This document shows, piece after piece, positions 46,177 to 57,700 of a DNA stretch of 64,000 nt. Under the pieces are notes generated by a model. That model worked only from the letters and a program-made list of their open reading frames with translations, was not told the DNA's origin and did not search any database. Source of the DNA: Saccharina japonica. Taxonomy: Eukaryota; Sar; Phaeophyceae; Laminariales; Laminariaceae. The stretch lies in NCBI GenBank assembly GCA_008828725.1, contig MEHQ01000484.1:57625-121624 (forward strand), written 5' to 3'. Every line of letters begins with the position of its first letter. Position 1 is the stretch's first letter. The position numbers and the translations under genes were made by a program.

Positions 46177-46674
46177 TCCCTGCAGGACAAGTGGGGGATC
46201 AAGGAATCCAAGACGGATTCCACACGTGGAAGGCATTCTCGGGTTAGAACTGGGGTCAGCACTCCCCCATCCCCGCGGAGGACGAGTTCTTCTCCAAAGC
46301 GTCACTCTTCTCCGAAGCAGCATGGGCGGTCGATGAACCTATGAATTTCCCTCTCCTGTCCTCGTCGTATGATAGAAATTACATACCACCCTCCCCTGCC
46401 CGGAAAAGTACAGGAGTGGCGTTTGCACTTCGGGGGTTGGGGGTTGATAAAGAAATGCGTTTTCTATTATCCACCGTGAGCTGTTTGGTAGTACGTACGT
46501 AAATATATGCCTACTGTAGTACAGCAGCCTGTCTGTGCGAAAGATGATATTTGTGTTATTATTTTTTATTAAACAGTTTTTGACCAAAAATAAATAAAAA
46601 GAGACGGTCAGCTGTTGAGTACCGCCGATTGGGTGGTACCTTCGTTGAGGCACCGTACTACGGGTAAAAGGGTC

Positions 46675-47010
46675 GTACACAGATCGGGCTGACAGATCAT
46701 CGATTTCCACGTCATGATCTAGATCTTTCAGAGCAGATAGTTTCACCCGACCTGTAGGATCTGATCTGTAAGATCTGATCTGTAGGATCTGATCTGTAGG
46801 ATCTGATGCTGTAGGATATTATCTGTAGGATATTATCTGTAGGATATTATCTGTAGGATATGATCTGTAGGATATGATCTGTAGGATATGATCTGTAGGA
46901 TATGATCTGTGGCATCTGATCTCTAGGATATGATCTCTAGGATATGATCTTTAGGATATGTAGTCCATGTTGCCGGGCGGGACCCCGTATAATCTGCATG
47001 ATCTACGACA
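46675..47010 (+). repeat. GATC-rich composite repeat with a 14-bp core
   Basis: A head at 46690-46740 (GACAGATCATCGATTTCCAC, ATGATCTAGATCTTTC), then about 15 units of GATCTGTAGGATAT, then GTTGCCGGGCGGGACCCC and ATAATCTGCATGATCTA. Head and end match 15868-16005. Confidence 0.75.
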
Positions 47011-49227
47011 TGGTTTTCGCGTGGTTTATTGTGGATCTGTACTGCTGTACAGATCCCTCTCCAGTACAGATCCCTCTCCGCAGCGTGCACATTTTAACGA
47101 CAGGTCAAGACCTAGCCGATCTATATACGCGTAGATATTTTAAATATCTGTCTGGCGTGTTAGTGGTGTAAAGATGTACGGTTTCTGGTTCTCAAGTCGA
47201 GCATACGCATGTGTCGTGTGACGACTTTGATCAAAAGTGGTGGTGCTTTTCAGCTTTTATTTTTTCCATTTCAACAAAGAAGCTCGGATTTCGGCCCCCT
47301 TTTTTCTCTTTTCTTTTTTGGCCGGATGCTTTGGGGTCTAGCTTTTTTGCACGGTGCTAGGGTTTTTCACTTCTTGAAAGTTTTTTTTTTTTTTTTTTCA
47401 AGGTGCAAGCGAGCGGGCGGGCAGGCAGGCATAGCGGGGGAGTGGGGGGCAATGCCACGGTGGGTAGCAGAGGGGCAGAGGGGGATACACCACTTTTTGG
47501 CGAAAATATATATATTATCTGACCCTGACCGGTTGAGCTCCTCAAAAGTGAGGCGACGATACCGGTTATTAAGTAAGATACTTGTACTACTACTGGTATT
47601 TAATAGTGGTAGGTATTATAGTGTTTGTTTTAGGACTACTATTCGTAGTGTGTAGAATTGGTGGCGCCGGGTCGCGTAAACATACTTTTCTTCGGAGTTG
47701 ATTGTGTTTCGCGTGGAGGGTATTTATTGAGCTCCGTATGTGAGGAGCTCAGAAAAATTAGGACAACACTCGTCCTATAATTACCGTGCGTGGTGCCATT
47801 GCTTGTAGTGGCGGAACGGGAAAAGAATGTGTACAAGCACGAGTGGTATATATAACGTTTTTCTCCAACCAAATTGCTATAAATACGTACAGGATACGTT
47901 TGTTTGGAGCTGCACACACATATCGTATATATGAGACGATCTACTTCCTTCCGTGGTTGCACCGGGAAAACCACAAACAAAGACAAACAAACGCAAAACA
48001 CACGGACGGGTAAAACACCTCCTCCATCACCAATCACCGATCGCAAAAAAAGTCACTGCCGGCGTGTGGGGAAAACAAGCGTGTGCCAGTCCTCGATCGA
48101 TGCCCCCCCCTGGAACAAGACACACGGGACAACCAAGTTCTCGCATAATAAAACGCTCCATCCGTTCGTCGACCGCAAGTCACAGTCAGTCGCAGCCGAC
48201 GCGGGTGCCAGCCCGCTCGCCCGGTCGATTTTTGCCACCCCCACCACCTCCACCGCCGCCGCCCACGCATACGCGCGGCTTGTAGTCCCCTGGTAGCAGA
48301 CGGACAGACCCTACGCGCGCGAAAAAAAATGGGAGCCCAACATGGAAACCATATCGAGGGGTGGACAAAGGGTGATGGTGGATCTTTAAAATGGGGGTTT
48401 TGTCTTAGTAGTAGTATGTTGACCCTCAGATCGAACCCTATGCCAGTGGCCAGTGCTTGCTTGGCCAATCAGAGTGCCAAATTAGCTACCTTAGGAAGAT
48501 CCACTAACAGTGTTTGTCCACTACTGACCATATCCATATGGTCCAATGGGAGGTCCATGGGATGAAGCGAAATGTTAATGATCCTGTATACGTACTGTTG
48601 TACAGCCACATATGGAAGCCTCATTGGCCAGCACTCGTGTAGTACGATATGTATAAGCAAGCCCACGGGAGACCTATCTACGTATGTATGAGATTTATGT
48701 CTCATTGGCCAGCACTCGTATAATATGTATAAGCAAGCCCACGGGAGACGTAGCTATGAGATTTGAAGGATTTGTTACTTTTTTATTTGGATTCTCCGTC
48801 GATCGACGTTCAGGGTGTCACTTTTCCGGTCTGAATTCTCCGTCGATCGAGGGTCAGAATGTCACTTTTCCGGTCTGAAGTCTCCGTCGATCGAGGTTCC
48901 GAATGTCACTTTCCGGTCTGAAATCTCCACCGAGATACGAAGCAAGTCACAGCCGACGTAGGCAAATAGGGCATACTATACGCGTGCCATATTATCCCAC
49001 ACCCGATTGGTTTTCGCCACCAGGCTACCACCGCCGCCGCCGCCACCGTCGCCCACAAAAACGCACGGTTTTGGGTACGCATATAGCACGAAATACTACA
49101 ACAGCTCAGAAACTCCACCCCTTCTTTTGCCCTCTATGTGTACGCGACACCATCACACGCTGGGACGGGACGTCGGTGATTTCGCCGCACCTGAGAGAAC
49201 ACCATGCGCACATGCACACCATTGCAC

Positions 49228-49735
49228 CCCCCCCCCCTCGACAACCAGGGTATCGTTTTTTTTTGTTTTGTTTTTGGCGGTCACCAAGGCTGGCGGCGGT
49301 CGAGTTAGATCATTTGTGTGGGGTGGAGAACCTTTGCTCCGCACAAGGGGAATCATCGTATCACGTAGTGTGTATATGGTAAGGCACCCACGAGGCAGTT
49401 ACGTAGTGCTCCCATTGCTGTGTCAGCAAGTGGCCACACCAGAAATTAAATTAACTCATTGAAGCTGTCATCCATATGCAAGTCCGCCTCACAAGCGGTT
49501 CTTAGTAGGATGCAGCTCACCCTCCATGTGACTCGCCCAATACCTCACTGTGCTTCGCGCTTGGTGCTAGCAATGCCTGCCTGGTCGGTGAAAACCCGAC
49601 ATGCTCTGTCCCAGTATTGTAGGGATGCGAGGGTCTATGGTCATACGACTACGGCCGTGCACGACATGAGTACACCCCCCCCCCGCCCCCCCTATGGTCA
49701 TACGACTACGGCCATGCACGACATGAGAACACCCC
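49228..49735 (+). mobile_element. SINE-like element, sense, with two stacked 3' ends
   Basis: The same family is read forward from CAACCAGGGTATCG to CGACATGAGTAC plus a C run at about 49675. A second 3' end (TATGGTCATACGACTACGGC to a C run at 49731) follows directly, and then a LINE end. Confidence 0.75.
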
Positions 49736-49747
49736 CCCTCATATGGA

Positions 49748-49880
49748 TTCAACGTAATGAGCGCCCAACTGTTGGAGGTGTCTCTTCTGATAGGAGTACG
49801 AGCGGTGCTCCGTCTCGAAAGGGATGCGTAGTCAATAGTCAAATGACTAAGGCAAGCAACAAATGAGTACCCCCCCCCCC
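49748..49880 (+). mobile_element. LINE 3' end fragment with poly(C) tail
   Basis: Only the last 44 codons are present: QRNERPTVGGVSSDRS, GAPSRKG and QMTKASNK-stop. TGA is directly followed by GTAC and 10 C. It lies just downstream of SINE-like 3' ends in the same orientation. Confidence 0.85.
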
Positions 49881-50217
49881 ATCCCGGATCAAGCTATGTG
49901 TGTACGTACGGGTATAACTGTATCTCGTGGACGATTGTTGGGGAGATTTCGCAGTCTACGTACTACAAATACACCACTGAAACTATTGGGGCCTGTCTTT
50001 GCACCCATACCCTAGAGTGTTGCGATGGCCCACAACTCAGATTATGGCGACGGGTTAACTTGAGATGAACAATAACAACAACAACAACCGTGGCTAGGGT
50101 AAGCTTTTTTATCTTTACCACTACGCCAAAGGGGGGGGGGGGACACTACACTACACTACACTGCACTGCACTGCACTACACCCTTCCTCTCTTAGCTTTC
50201 GCGGGCAAAACGCTACG

Positions 50218-50480
50218 CACGTCGCGGACAGATCATCTACAGATACATCATCTACAGACAGATCATCCACAGATAGATCATCTACAGATAGATCATCAAC
50301 AGATAGATCATCTACAGATAGATTATCTACAGATAGATCATCTACATATAGATCATCTACAGATAGATCATCAACAGATATATCATCAACAGATAGATCA
50401 TCTACAGATAGATCATCTACAGATAGATCATCCACAGATAGATCATAATCTAGATTATCTACAGATAGATCAGATAGATC
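50218..50480 (+). repeat. 15-bp GATC satellite
   Basis: About 15 units of AGATAGATCATCTAC. Because 15 is a multiple of 3, frames stay open on both strands. It is followed by the tail CCTGCCGTTATGAGGCG and AGGATCTGTA (50490-50530). Confidence 0.88.
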
Positions 50481-50680
50481 ATCTAGATCATGACCTGCCG
50501 TTATGAGGCGTTGTGCAGGATCTGTATATATACTACAGATCCAACCCAGAGGAAACAGATCCCTTAGATCATGCCCATTGTACGGCTCCCACCCTCGGCA
50601 ACATGAGAAACGTAGATCATACAGATCATACAGATCATACAGACCAGGAATTAATCTATCTTCCCTTGGAAAGATCTAGG

Positions 50681-51459
50681 TCACCCAACCAAGTGGTAAT
50701 CGATTATCTGAGATCTAGATCACCCAATGGTGTAATCGATTATCTGAAATATAGATCACCCAATGGTGTAATCGATTATCTGAAATATAGATCACCCAAT
50801 GGTGTAATCGATTATCTGAAATATAGATCACCCAATGGTGTAATCGATTATCTGAAATATAGATCACCCAATGGTGTAATCGATTATCTGAAATATAGAT
50901 CACCCAATGGTGTAATCGATTATCTGATGTCTAGATCACCAAAGTGGTTAATCGATTATCTGAAGTCTAGATCACCAAAGTGGTTAATCGATTATCTGAA
51001 ATCTAAATCACCCAATGGTGTAATCGATTATCTGAAATATAGATCACCCAATGGTGTAATCGACTATCTGAAATCGAGATCACCCAAGTGGTAATCGATT
51101 ATCTGAAGTCTAGATCACCCAATGGTGTAATCGATTATCTGAAATATAGATCACCCAATGGTGTAATCGACTATCTGAAATCTAGATCACCCAAGTGGTA
51201 ATCGATTACTGAAGTCTAGATCACCAAAGTGGTTAATCGATTATCTGAAATCTAAATCACCCAATGGTGTAATCGATTATCTGAAATCTAGATCACCAAG
51301 TGGTAATCGATTCACTGAAATCTAAATCATCCAAGTGGTAATCGATTATCTGAAATCTAGATCACCCAAGTGGTAATCGATTATCTGAAATCTAGATCAC
51401 CCAAGTGGTAATCGATTATCTGAAATCTACATCACCAAATGGTAATCGATTTTCTATTC
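50681..51459 (+). repeat. 36-bp satellite
   Basis: About 21 units built on ATAGATCACCCAATGG and TGTAATCGATTATCTGAAAT. The first units are nearly identical, the later ones have 1-3 bp indels and an AAGTGGT variant. Each unit has the palindrome TAATCGATTA. Confidence 0.9.
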
Positions 51460-51626
51460 AAGGCGTGAACCGTTCCATTTTACTGCTGCCATCGTCCCGA
51501 GAGTCAGCTTTCGAGCACAGCACCTTGGTTTCGCGGAGTGTCGGGGGAAAAAGAAAAAGAAGAAAAAAAAAAGCACAAGCACAAGCGGTCTGTGTCGCGA
51601 CAGGCGACAGCGACGAGCCCGTTTAA

Positions 51627-51708
51627 TACCACTATGTCCCTAAATATAAGCACATTTTGTACATTGATATTAAATGAAACGGTTCTTATGTTTAGGGACA
51701 AAGTGGTA
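51627..51708. mobile_element. MITE family A copy next to the aminopeptidase stop codon
   Basis: TACCACTATGTCCCTAAATA to AGGGACAAAGTGGTA; the inner halves are also complementary, so the whole 82 bp can fold. It ends 3 bp from the TGA of the aminopeptidase gene and so probably lies in its 3' UTR. Confidence 0.75.
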
Positions 51709-51711
51709 GCT

Positions 51712-51786
51712 TCAAGCGGACGATCCAGCTCGAGGCGCGTCTACCGTCAGCTGACCATCCACCTCGAAAAACTTTTCCAGCACCGC
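51712..51786 (-). CDS. DNPEP: Aspartyl aminopeptidase, exon 10 (C-terminus)
   Basis: The acceptor is GAACCACAG. It encodes [18 protein letters not shown] and stops at TGA 51714-51712, the usual FF-x-LTVD ending of the family. The phase is 0 with exon 9. A small inverted-repeat element ends 3 bp past the stop. Confidence 0.85.
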   Translation of the reverse strand, partial: AVLEKFFEVDGQLTVDAPRAGSSA

Positions 51787-54700
51787 CTGTGGTTCGTCGT
51801 ACGTACGGCCGGCCGGGGGCGGCGTGCGTGCGTATGGGCGTATGGGCGCGAGGGGGAAGAAAGTGTTAGTGTTACATATTTTCAGCCATAGATAAGATAA
51901 AGCGGTGAGCATTTTTATGTTTTTTTCACTTCCATGTACTCTGTACGTATATACCAGGTTGGGTTCGCTCGTCTTTTGACGAAGAAGAAGAAGGTTTCGT
52001 TTTTTCCGGGTGTGTTTATGTACGGCGTCTGGAACGATTTTCTTTTTGCACAGCAACAGCACAGCAGTACGAGTAGCAGCAGTGAGTTGAGGTTCCAGAC
52101 GTTGGACAGATGATCTACAGAAGAAAGATCACGATCTTAGATCATCTACAGCAATATCATGATCTAGATAATCTACAGATAGATCACGATCTACTGTAGA
52201 TCATCTACAGATAGATCATGATCTAGATAATCTACAAATATATCATGATCTAGATCATCTACAGACAGATCATGATCTAGATTATCTACAGATAGATCAT
52301 GATCTAGATCCTCTACAAAGATATCATGATCTAGATCATCTACAGATAGATCATGATCTAGATCATTTACAGACAGATCACGATCTAGATCATCTATAGA
52401 TATATCATGATTTAGATCATCTACAGATATATCACGATCTAAATAATCTACAGATATATCATAATCTAGTTCATCTACAGATAGATCGCGATCTAGATAA
52501 TCTACAGATAGATCATGATCTAGATCATCTACAGATAGATCATGATCTAGATCATCTACAGATACATCATGATCTAGATCATCTACAGATACATCATGAT
52601 CTAGATCATGTACAGAAATATCACGATCTAGACCATCTACAGATAGATCATGATCTAGATCATCTACAGATAGATCACGATCTAGACCATCTAGATCCTA
52701 TCCTGCCGTTATGAGATACGGTTGCACGATCTGTATACTCGTAGTGTACAGACCCAACCCAAGAAAAACATGTCCTAGATAGATCATGGACACTAGACGT
52801 GGTGAAACACGCAAGGATTGGACGAAAATCAACGCCGGTTTTCTACACAGCGGGGGAAGAGCAAACGCCGAAGCGGCGCATCTATACATACAATCTAGAA
52901 ATTAATATATCAACGCCATCTTCCCAAAGCCACCAACTTTTCGTTGCGTGTGCGCCCCCCTCCCCCCCCTCCACATGGGTTTTTAGAGAAAATCGTCTCT
53001 GAAATCCATCCCAGGTCTAAAGCCCATCCCAAAGGGAGAGGGGGTGTGCTATATATATATATTGCGTGTTATTATATGGTACAGCCTTCTGTAAAGCCTT
53101 CTAGCCAAAAATAGGGGGGTTCGGGGACACCACCTCCCAACAAGCGACACGACGACAAAATGGGTAGTTTAATTGCTCAGTTTGAGAACCTCCCAGACCA
53201 GTCCACAATTTTTTTTGAACGACCGACGCATCACCTTAATGTGCTCGTAGCCGTGAACCGCGTCGTCGGCCCCCATCATCTCCCGAATGGAGTGCATCGA
53301 CAGCTGCGGCGACCCCACGTCGACCGTCCTGATCCCGGACAGGGCGGAGAGGGTGGGGCCGATCGTGCTCCCGCAGCCGGAGTCGCTCTTCACCTGCACG
53401 CGCGATGAAAAGAAGGATGCGACAAAAAAAAACAAAAAAAGGCACGCGAGAACGGGGGGGGGGGGGTGTTGTAGAGTCATCCCACGGTAGGGGCGCAGCA
53501 GAACTATCTGAGCTGCTCCTTACATGAGGAGCTTGAAACCTCACCCGAAACATGACTGACTTCGGAAACATTCGCTCGCTCAACCCGACCAAAACCTTCC
53601 AATGCGGTAGTCCAAAAACAATTATACCAGTAAAATAATAATGGTATCCGGTGGTTACTCACGTGAGGAGCACAACCGGTCAGAAAATAGTGAGCCTAAA
53701 AGTGGTACCCCTACCGTGGGATTGCTCTGTACTCATTAGCCGCATGTCGTGCATGGCGGTAGTCGTATGGCTACAGTAGGGGTCCATCAGTAAGGCGGTG
53801 GTGTGCCTATCAATAGTAGAGCAATATGACCGCCTTATAGAGGGAAGCCGCCTTATTCATTCCAGGTTATGAGTGTAAATTCCCTATTCATAATAGTGCC
53901 AAGCGATTTTGACCGCCTTATATCGGGATACCGCCTTACTCAGACCGCCTTTTATTGGGGGACTCCCACTTGTATAGAAACTCGCATCCCTACATACAAT
54001 GCCCGGACGGAGCAAGTCGAACACGGCCATAGTTCTTAGGCACTTTTTCTCGCAAAAAATATCTTGACTAGCAGAAAGCGCGAGAGCGTGAGTTAGCAAA
54101 GTTCGATGAAAGTCGACCAGCGTTGGGAAGGCTGAACCCTCTGCGCGATAAAAAAATGAAGGCAAGAACCGTAGTGGGGGAGGAGGGAGAGGAGCCTACT
54201 TTGTGACCCCGGATCTGAGTTACGACTAGGGAGGGAGAGACGGAAGTGCGAAGATAATAAATGGGACGGAAAAAAAAAGAAAAAAAAGTCGTATGACCAT
54301 AGACCCTCGCATCCTAGCATACAAGTTCCGGGTACGGAGCAAGTTCGATGGTGTTCACCAAACTAGACATGAGAAGACGGGAAAGGGGGGCGCCGGGGTG
54401 GGGGGTCGGAAAGGCAATCGTCGCTTTCATCTTGCACAGCGAAAATTACACCAAACTAACCAAGGGCGTGTTTTGTAGTAGTATCTCCCGCGCGGTATCC
54501 GGGTACCAAACCTACTACGGGGGACCATAGTAAATAGGACCAAATATTTAGTTCAGTAAAAAGAAGAGAAATGTATGTGTTCTTGTGTGTACCATAGGTC
54601 CTATTTATTATGGTCCCCCGTCATAGTGACATTCAGGGCCTGGCTCACGACGTCGGGTTCAAGCCTCCCCGGGGTCAGGTTGGAGTCGGGTCGAGTCGGT

Positions 54701-57700
54701 CGGATGCAAGGCCTCAAACCGACCGACCCATGAAGAATGGTCACATCCTGACCCCTTCGCTCCCTTCCCTTCCCCTTCCCATTCCTCGAACTCGGGCCCT
54801 CGCACCTCGCGACATGAGAAATCCCAAAAAGCGTCCTTATGCCGGTCGCGCGGTTCTGCGTCATGCCCGTGAAGAGCCGTTGGTTAGATTGGCCGTACCG
54901 AGCAAATACCGGTCCGGGTAAATCCGGGATACATCCAGGAGCTATGTTATACCCTGATCTCTTGGAAAATACGTCCCGGCATCGTAGGGATTCTATAACG
55001 GTCCATGGTCATCACAACCTACGGCCATGTCATGCAAAATGAAGTATTGTTACACTCCCCTCCTCCCGGTCCCATCCCATCGTCCCGCCTCCTCACCCGC
55101 GTCCCATTCAGCGCGCGAACTATCCTGCGTGGCAGGCCGCGCGTCGAGCTCCATCTCCCCTGAAGAAGAAAGCCGTCACCGCATTATGTCGCTGTACCGC
55201 CTGGTGTAGCGTTGTGCTTGATCACCATGCCCGGTGAATCTTTGGGGCCGAGGTGCGCAGCGTCGTTGCGCTGTCCTGGTAGTGTGCGTGAAAGCGCCGT
55301 GTGCCATGTCCCGCGGAGACCAGAAAAGTCCTGTCACCATAAAGGACAAACAAAAAAAAACAAAAAAGAGGCGGGAGGGGGGGGGGGGACGGTGTACTTC
55401 GATATTCATGCATGGTCTAGTCAGTATGTATTGACGATAGGCCCTTCGCAACCCCTCTACGGGGGGGGGGGCGGGGGTACTGTCATTTTCATACATGGCA
55501 ATAGTCGTATGACTATAGACCCTCGCATCCCTACAATGCCGGGACGGGGGGGGGACCGGGGAGGGGTACTCATGTCATGCATGGCTGTAGTTGTATAAAC
55601 TGTAGACCCTCGCACCCCTACAATGCCGGGGGACACGGAGCATGTCGGGCTTTCATCGACCAGGCAGACATTGCTTTGGGGAGGGGGTAGGGGGGTAAAG
55701 GGTAGCAAAGGGTAGGGGGGGTGGTGGGGGTACTCATTGGTTGTTTGCCTTAGTCATTTGACCATTGCGGGGGGGTTTCCCATTGTCAGGCATGTGTGTG
55801 GAGGGTAGGGGGGGGGGGGGGCAGGGGGTTTCCCATTGATAGCCATGTTTATGGTGGGGAGACGGTGCTGGAGGGTGGGCGAGCGGGGGTGTACTCATGC
55901 CGTGCATGGCCGTAGTCGTATGACTATAGATCCTCGCATCCCCACAATGCCGGGACGGAGCACGTCGGGGTTTCACCAACCAGGCAGACATTGCTCGTAC
56001 CAAGCGGGAAGCGCCGTGAGGTGTTGGGCGAGTCGCATGAAGGGTGAGCTGCATCCAACCAAGAACCGCTTGTGAGGCGGACTTTCTTGCAGTTGGTGAC
56101 AGCTTCGAGTGAATTGATTTGTTTTCTGGTGTGACCCCTTCTCGAGACAGCGATGGGTTATATTATACCACTACGTAACTGCCTCGTGGGTGCCTTACCA
56201 GATACCACACACTACGTGATACTGTACGACTATTCCCCTTGTGCGGAGTTAAGGTTCTCCACCCCGCACATACGATCCAACTCGACCGCCAGTCGCAGCG
56301 ACCGCTAAAAAACAAAAACAACGAAAAACGGTACCCTGGTTGTCTGGCTCACGCAGTGAGAGGCGTGTTTTACAGCGTCGTTGCCAACCGACGCCAACCC
56401 ACCCTTTGTATGTAGTATAATACTTTGAAGCATATACTGAGTAAAGGGTGAGGGGGAGAAGCGACGACACTTGTAAACAAGATTCGACTGTCCAAAAAGC
56501 CGCTGGGGCTAATATTGAAGAGTGATTTGTCCTAAATTTCCTGAAATCTCCTGATTATGATTAATTTCCTGATTTTCCTGCTTTTTTGGTTTTTGTTTTT
56601 CCCCCCTATTGAAAAGAGGAGTGCGTCTTTTCCTTATTCGCCCGTCTGTCAATTTTCCCCGAGTTACGTAAGAAAACATCCTGTTTTCTTCCTGGTTTTC
56701 CTGACATTTTGATTTTCAAGAAAAAAAAAAGGAAAATCAGGAAAAAAAAGTTACCATATGGTATTCGATACTAACGGCCCTTAAACTCTTTTAGTACTGC
56801 ACTGCACATACACCTACATCTCAGTCTAATGTCAAGTGTTTTTTCCCCACAATGGGAGTGTACTCCTAATAAGCCGCATGCCTAAACGGGCTAATCTGCC
56901 TCCCTCTTTGCCCCCCCCCTCCGCCCCTCCCCCTCCCCTCCCCTCACCCGTCTAGAAAGGGATGCGTGGTCACTTTTCAAAACGACCAAGACAAGCAAAC
57001 AATGACTACCCCCCGCCCCCCCCGTCTCCCGTCCCCCGTCCCCGGTGCCCCCGCCTTCTCCCACCTCTTGCGCACGACGCTCTCCATCACCACGTCCGAA
57101 GGCGCGGCTGCCAGGGCCGTCGAAATCCTGCACCCCGCCCGATAACAAAGGAAACAAGGGAAGAAGAACGGACAGAGTTAGGTTTCAGGGTTAAATACGC
57201 GATAAAAACGCAAGGCGTGTGCCATAAGGGGAAGGTGGGGGGGGGTACTCCTGTCATGCATGGCCGTAGTCGTATGACCATAAACCCTATCTAGCATCCC
57301 ATCAATGCGGGGACGGAGCATGACGGGTTTTTACGACCAGGCAGGCATTGTAGAGGGTAGGGGGGGGGGGGGGGCAATCTGGTGGGCGGGGCCGTAGGTG
57401 GGTGAAATAGGGGTGTGGTGTGGGGGGGGGGGGGGGGGGGGGGGTACTCATGTCGTGCATGGCCGTAGTCGTATGACCATAGGTGTGTGTGGGGGGGTGT
57501 ACCCGATATCCATGCATGGCCGTACGTATTAATAATCGTATGACCATAGGCCCTCGCACCCCTACAATGCAGCGTCCGGAACATGTCCGGTTTTCACCGA
57601 CCAGGCAGACAGAAGCCTACTGTACATGTGACCCCGTATCTGAGTTACGACGACGGACGGAAGGAGCAGGAGAAAAAAGGGCGGAGAAAATAGATGGGGA

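Larger units (their letters stand above)
46177..50217. other. Intergenic repeat-rich region
   Basis: No gene is supported. Besides the GATC repeat (46675), it holds a tandem duplication of about 85 bp at 48620-48770 (TCATTGGCCAGCACTCGT) and about three units of 44 bp at 48795-48935 (TCTCCGTCGATCGA, GTCACTTTTCCGGTCTGAA). SINE and LINE ends lie at 49228-49880. The stretches 47010-48600 and 49880-50200 show nothing I recognise. Confidence 0.5.

Noticed and set aside
49690-49731. Resemblance of CTACGGCCATGCAC to the 5' end of 5S rRNA
   Set aside because: Only about 12 bases match and no further 5S sequence follows; treated as chance.
50513-51094. Open frame of 193 codons with a 12-residue repeat
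   Set aside because: It is the read-out of a 36-bp satellite whose unit is a multiple of three; the reverse strand is open for the same reason.
50218-52700. CRISPR-like array
   Set aside because: The repeats are contiguous with no unique spacers, and the genome is eukaryotic.
53169-53234. Read-through C-terminus of the aminopeptidase (to a TAA at 53169)
   Set aside because: Splicing at AAG|GTGATG to 51786 yields the family's usual FF-LTVD ending, which the read-through lacks.
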